A program made the position numbers and the translations under genes. A model generated the notes under the pieces. That model ran no database searches, was not told the DNA's origin, and was given only the letters and a program-made list of their open reading frames with translations. From Clostridia bacterium (GTDB lineage Bacteria; Bacillota_A; Clostridia; Oscillospirales; CAG-272), in assembly GCA_017529175.1 (NCBI GenBank), contig JAFXNX010000369.1, positions 1 through 6,908 of the forward strand: a DNA stretch of 6,908 bases, in the 5' to 3' direction. Positions 5,707-6,908 of the stretch are shown here, piece after piece (position 1 is the first letter of the stretch; each line of letters begins with the position of its first letter).

Positions 5707-6908
5707 ATGTCAACGTCTGCCGACAGAATGAAGAAGATCAGAAACTTCTCGATAATCGCTCATATCGACCACGGCAAGAGCACTCTCGCCGACCGTATAC
5801 TCGAATTCTCGAGCGCGGTAGAGAGCCGCGATATGGAGGAACAGCTTCTCGACAATATGGACCTTGAACGCGAGCGCGGCATAACGATCAAAGCGCGCGC
5901 GGTCAGGATAGACTATACGGCGCCAGACGGCGAGGTGTACGAGCTGAACCTTATCGACACTCCCGGACACGTCGACTTCAACTACGAGGTCTCCCGCTCG
6001 CTCAACGCCTGCGAGGGGGCTCTTCTCGTCGTTGACGCGACGCAGGGGATCGAGGCGCAAACGCTCGCAAACGCCTATCTCGCGGTCGACGCGGACCTTG
6101 AGATCGTCCCGGTCGTAAACAAGATAGATCTGCCGTCCGCCGACGTTAAGCGCGTCAGAGATGAGATAGAGGATATAATCGGCATACCCGCCGAGGACTG
6201 CCCCGCGGTCTCCGCGAAGACAGGGCTCAATATCTCCGACGTCATGGACGCGATAATTCGCGATATCCCGTCTCCCGAAGGCGACGAGGACGCGCCTCTT
6301 TGCGCTCTGATATTCGACTCCGTTTACAACAGTTATCTCGGAGTAGTTGTCTACATAAGGATCTTTGACGGCACGGTAAAGCCGGGAGACAGGATCAGAC
6401 TGATGAGCACCGGAGCGGAGTTCGACGTCGTTGAAGTCGGCACGATGGACGCCTTCGGTCTCAAACGCCGCGACGCCCTCGCCGCGGGAGACGTCGGCTA
6501 CATCACAGCGTCGATAAAGACCGTCTCCGATACGAGAGTAGGCGATACGGTGACAAATGCCGCGGCGCCGTGCGACAAACCTCTTCCCGGCTTCAAGAGC
6601 GTGCTTCCGATGGTCTACGCGGGTATTTATCCCGCCGACGGCGCAAGATACAATGAAACGAAGGACGCGCTCGAAAAACTGCGCCTCAACGATGCGGCGT
6701 TCGTTTTCGAGCCGGAGACGAGTATCGCGCTCGGCTTCGGATTCAGATGCGGCTTCCTCGGACTTCTTCACATGGAGATAATCGAGGAGCGGCTCGAGCG
6801 CGAGTTCAACCTCGACCTTATCACCACCGCGCCGAGCGTTATTTATGAAATCCACAAAACCAACGGCGAAGTCGTTTATATCGACAACCCGACAAATTAT
6901 CCCGACCC
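5707..6908 (+). CDS. lepA: Elongation factor 4 (LepA), N-terminal two thirds, cut by the window end
   Basis: This is a ribosome-associated translational GTPase that acts in the cytoplasm on elongating or initiating ribosomes. 400 residues are visible of a family length near 600, and the frame is open to the last base. The GTP-binding motifs are in order: G1 A18-H-I-D-H-G-K-S-T26, the G2 region R57-G-I-T-I61, G3 D84-T-P-G-H88, G4 N138-K-I-D141 and G5 S169-A-K171. H88 is the catalytic His of the family. [20 protein letters not shown] (C348 in its middle) is highly characteristic of LepA and distinguishes it from EF-G and TypA. The ATG at 5707 is supported by GGAGG (5697-5701) five bases upstream. 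An in-frame ATG at codon 8 is a less likely alternative. A dedicated promoter lies upstream and no partner gene is visible. In many Firmicutes hemN follows lepA, but this lies beyond the window. Confidence 0.96.
   Translation, partial: MSTSADRMKKIRNFSIIAHIDHGKSTLADRILEFSSAVESRDMEEQLLDNMDLERERGITIKARAVRIDYTAPDGEVYELNLIDTPGHVDFNYEVSRSLNACEGALLVVDATQGIEAQTLANAYLAVDADLEIVPVVNKIDLPSADVKRVRDEIEDIIGIPAEDCPAVSAKTGLNISDVMDAIIRDIPSPEGDEDAPLCALIFDSVYNSYLGVVVYIRIFDGTVKPGDRIRLMSTGAEFDVVEVGTMDAFGLKRRDALAAGDVGYITASIKTVSDTRVGDTVTNAAAPCDKPLPGFKSVLPMVYAGIYPADGARYNETKDALEKLRLNDAAFVFEPETSIALGFGFRCGFLGLLHMEIIEERLEREFNLDLITTAPSVIYEIHKTNGEVVYIDNPTNYPD

Noticed and set aside
5710..6855. 381-codon open frame on the minus strand opposite lepA
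   Set aside because: It is the same codon-avoidance shadow; the sense strand encodes unmistakable LepA motifs throughout.

Overview
The window looks like chromosomal DNA of an anaerobic Firmicute of class Clostridia, most likely a gut or rumen member of the Ruminococcaceae/Oscillospiraceae type. The evidence is AGGAGG-type ribosome binding sites, extended -10 sigma-A promoters, an EndoA-like MazF, a type I dockerin on a large secreted protein, and a Gram-positive style lipoprotein. This placement is inferred from gene content; no marker gene was searched.

Layout. Positions 4-87 hold an imperfect inverted repeat of the dispersed intergenic kind. Next, on the minus strand, is a small lipoprotein gene of unknown function (102-578). 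A 294-base divergent intergenic region (579-872) separates it from a very large plus-strand gene (873-4733). That region carries a near-consensus promoter with an extended -10 element and an 8-bp palindrome upstream of it. The large gene encodes a 1286-residue exported protein built of LamG/concanavalin-like modules, an internal duplication, a Cys-rich motif and a C-terminal dockerin. It has no visible catalytic domain and ends at an excellent intrinsic terminator (4770-4800).

The 422 bases from 4734 to 5155 contain no gene. They hold that terminator and a tandem array of about seven short hairpins (4848-5021). Four of these form a regular 25-26 bp period, and stem sequences differ while base pairing is kept. 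Directly downstream is mazF (5156-5518), a canonical MazF/EndoA mRNA interferase with both known catalytic residues but no adjacent antitoxin gene. Two hairpins (5536-5569 and 5601-5625) and a strong promoter (5643-5671) separate it from lepA (5707 to the window end), which encodes elongation factor 4 and is cut off at about two thirds of its usual length.

The genes do not form one pathway. The dockerin protein probably takes part in cell-surface or cellulosome-like assembly and carbohydrate or surface binding. mazF and lepA are translation-related genes, each apparently with its own transcription unit. The observations most worth following are the hairpin array next to an antitoxin-less MazF and the unusual architecture of the dockerin protein.
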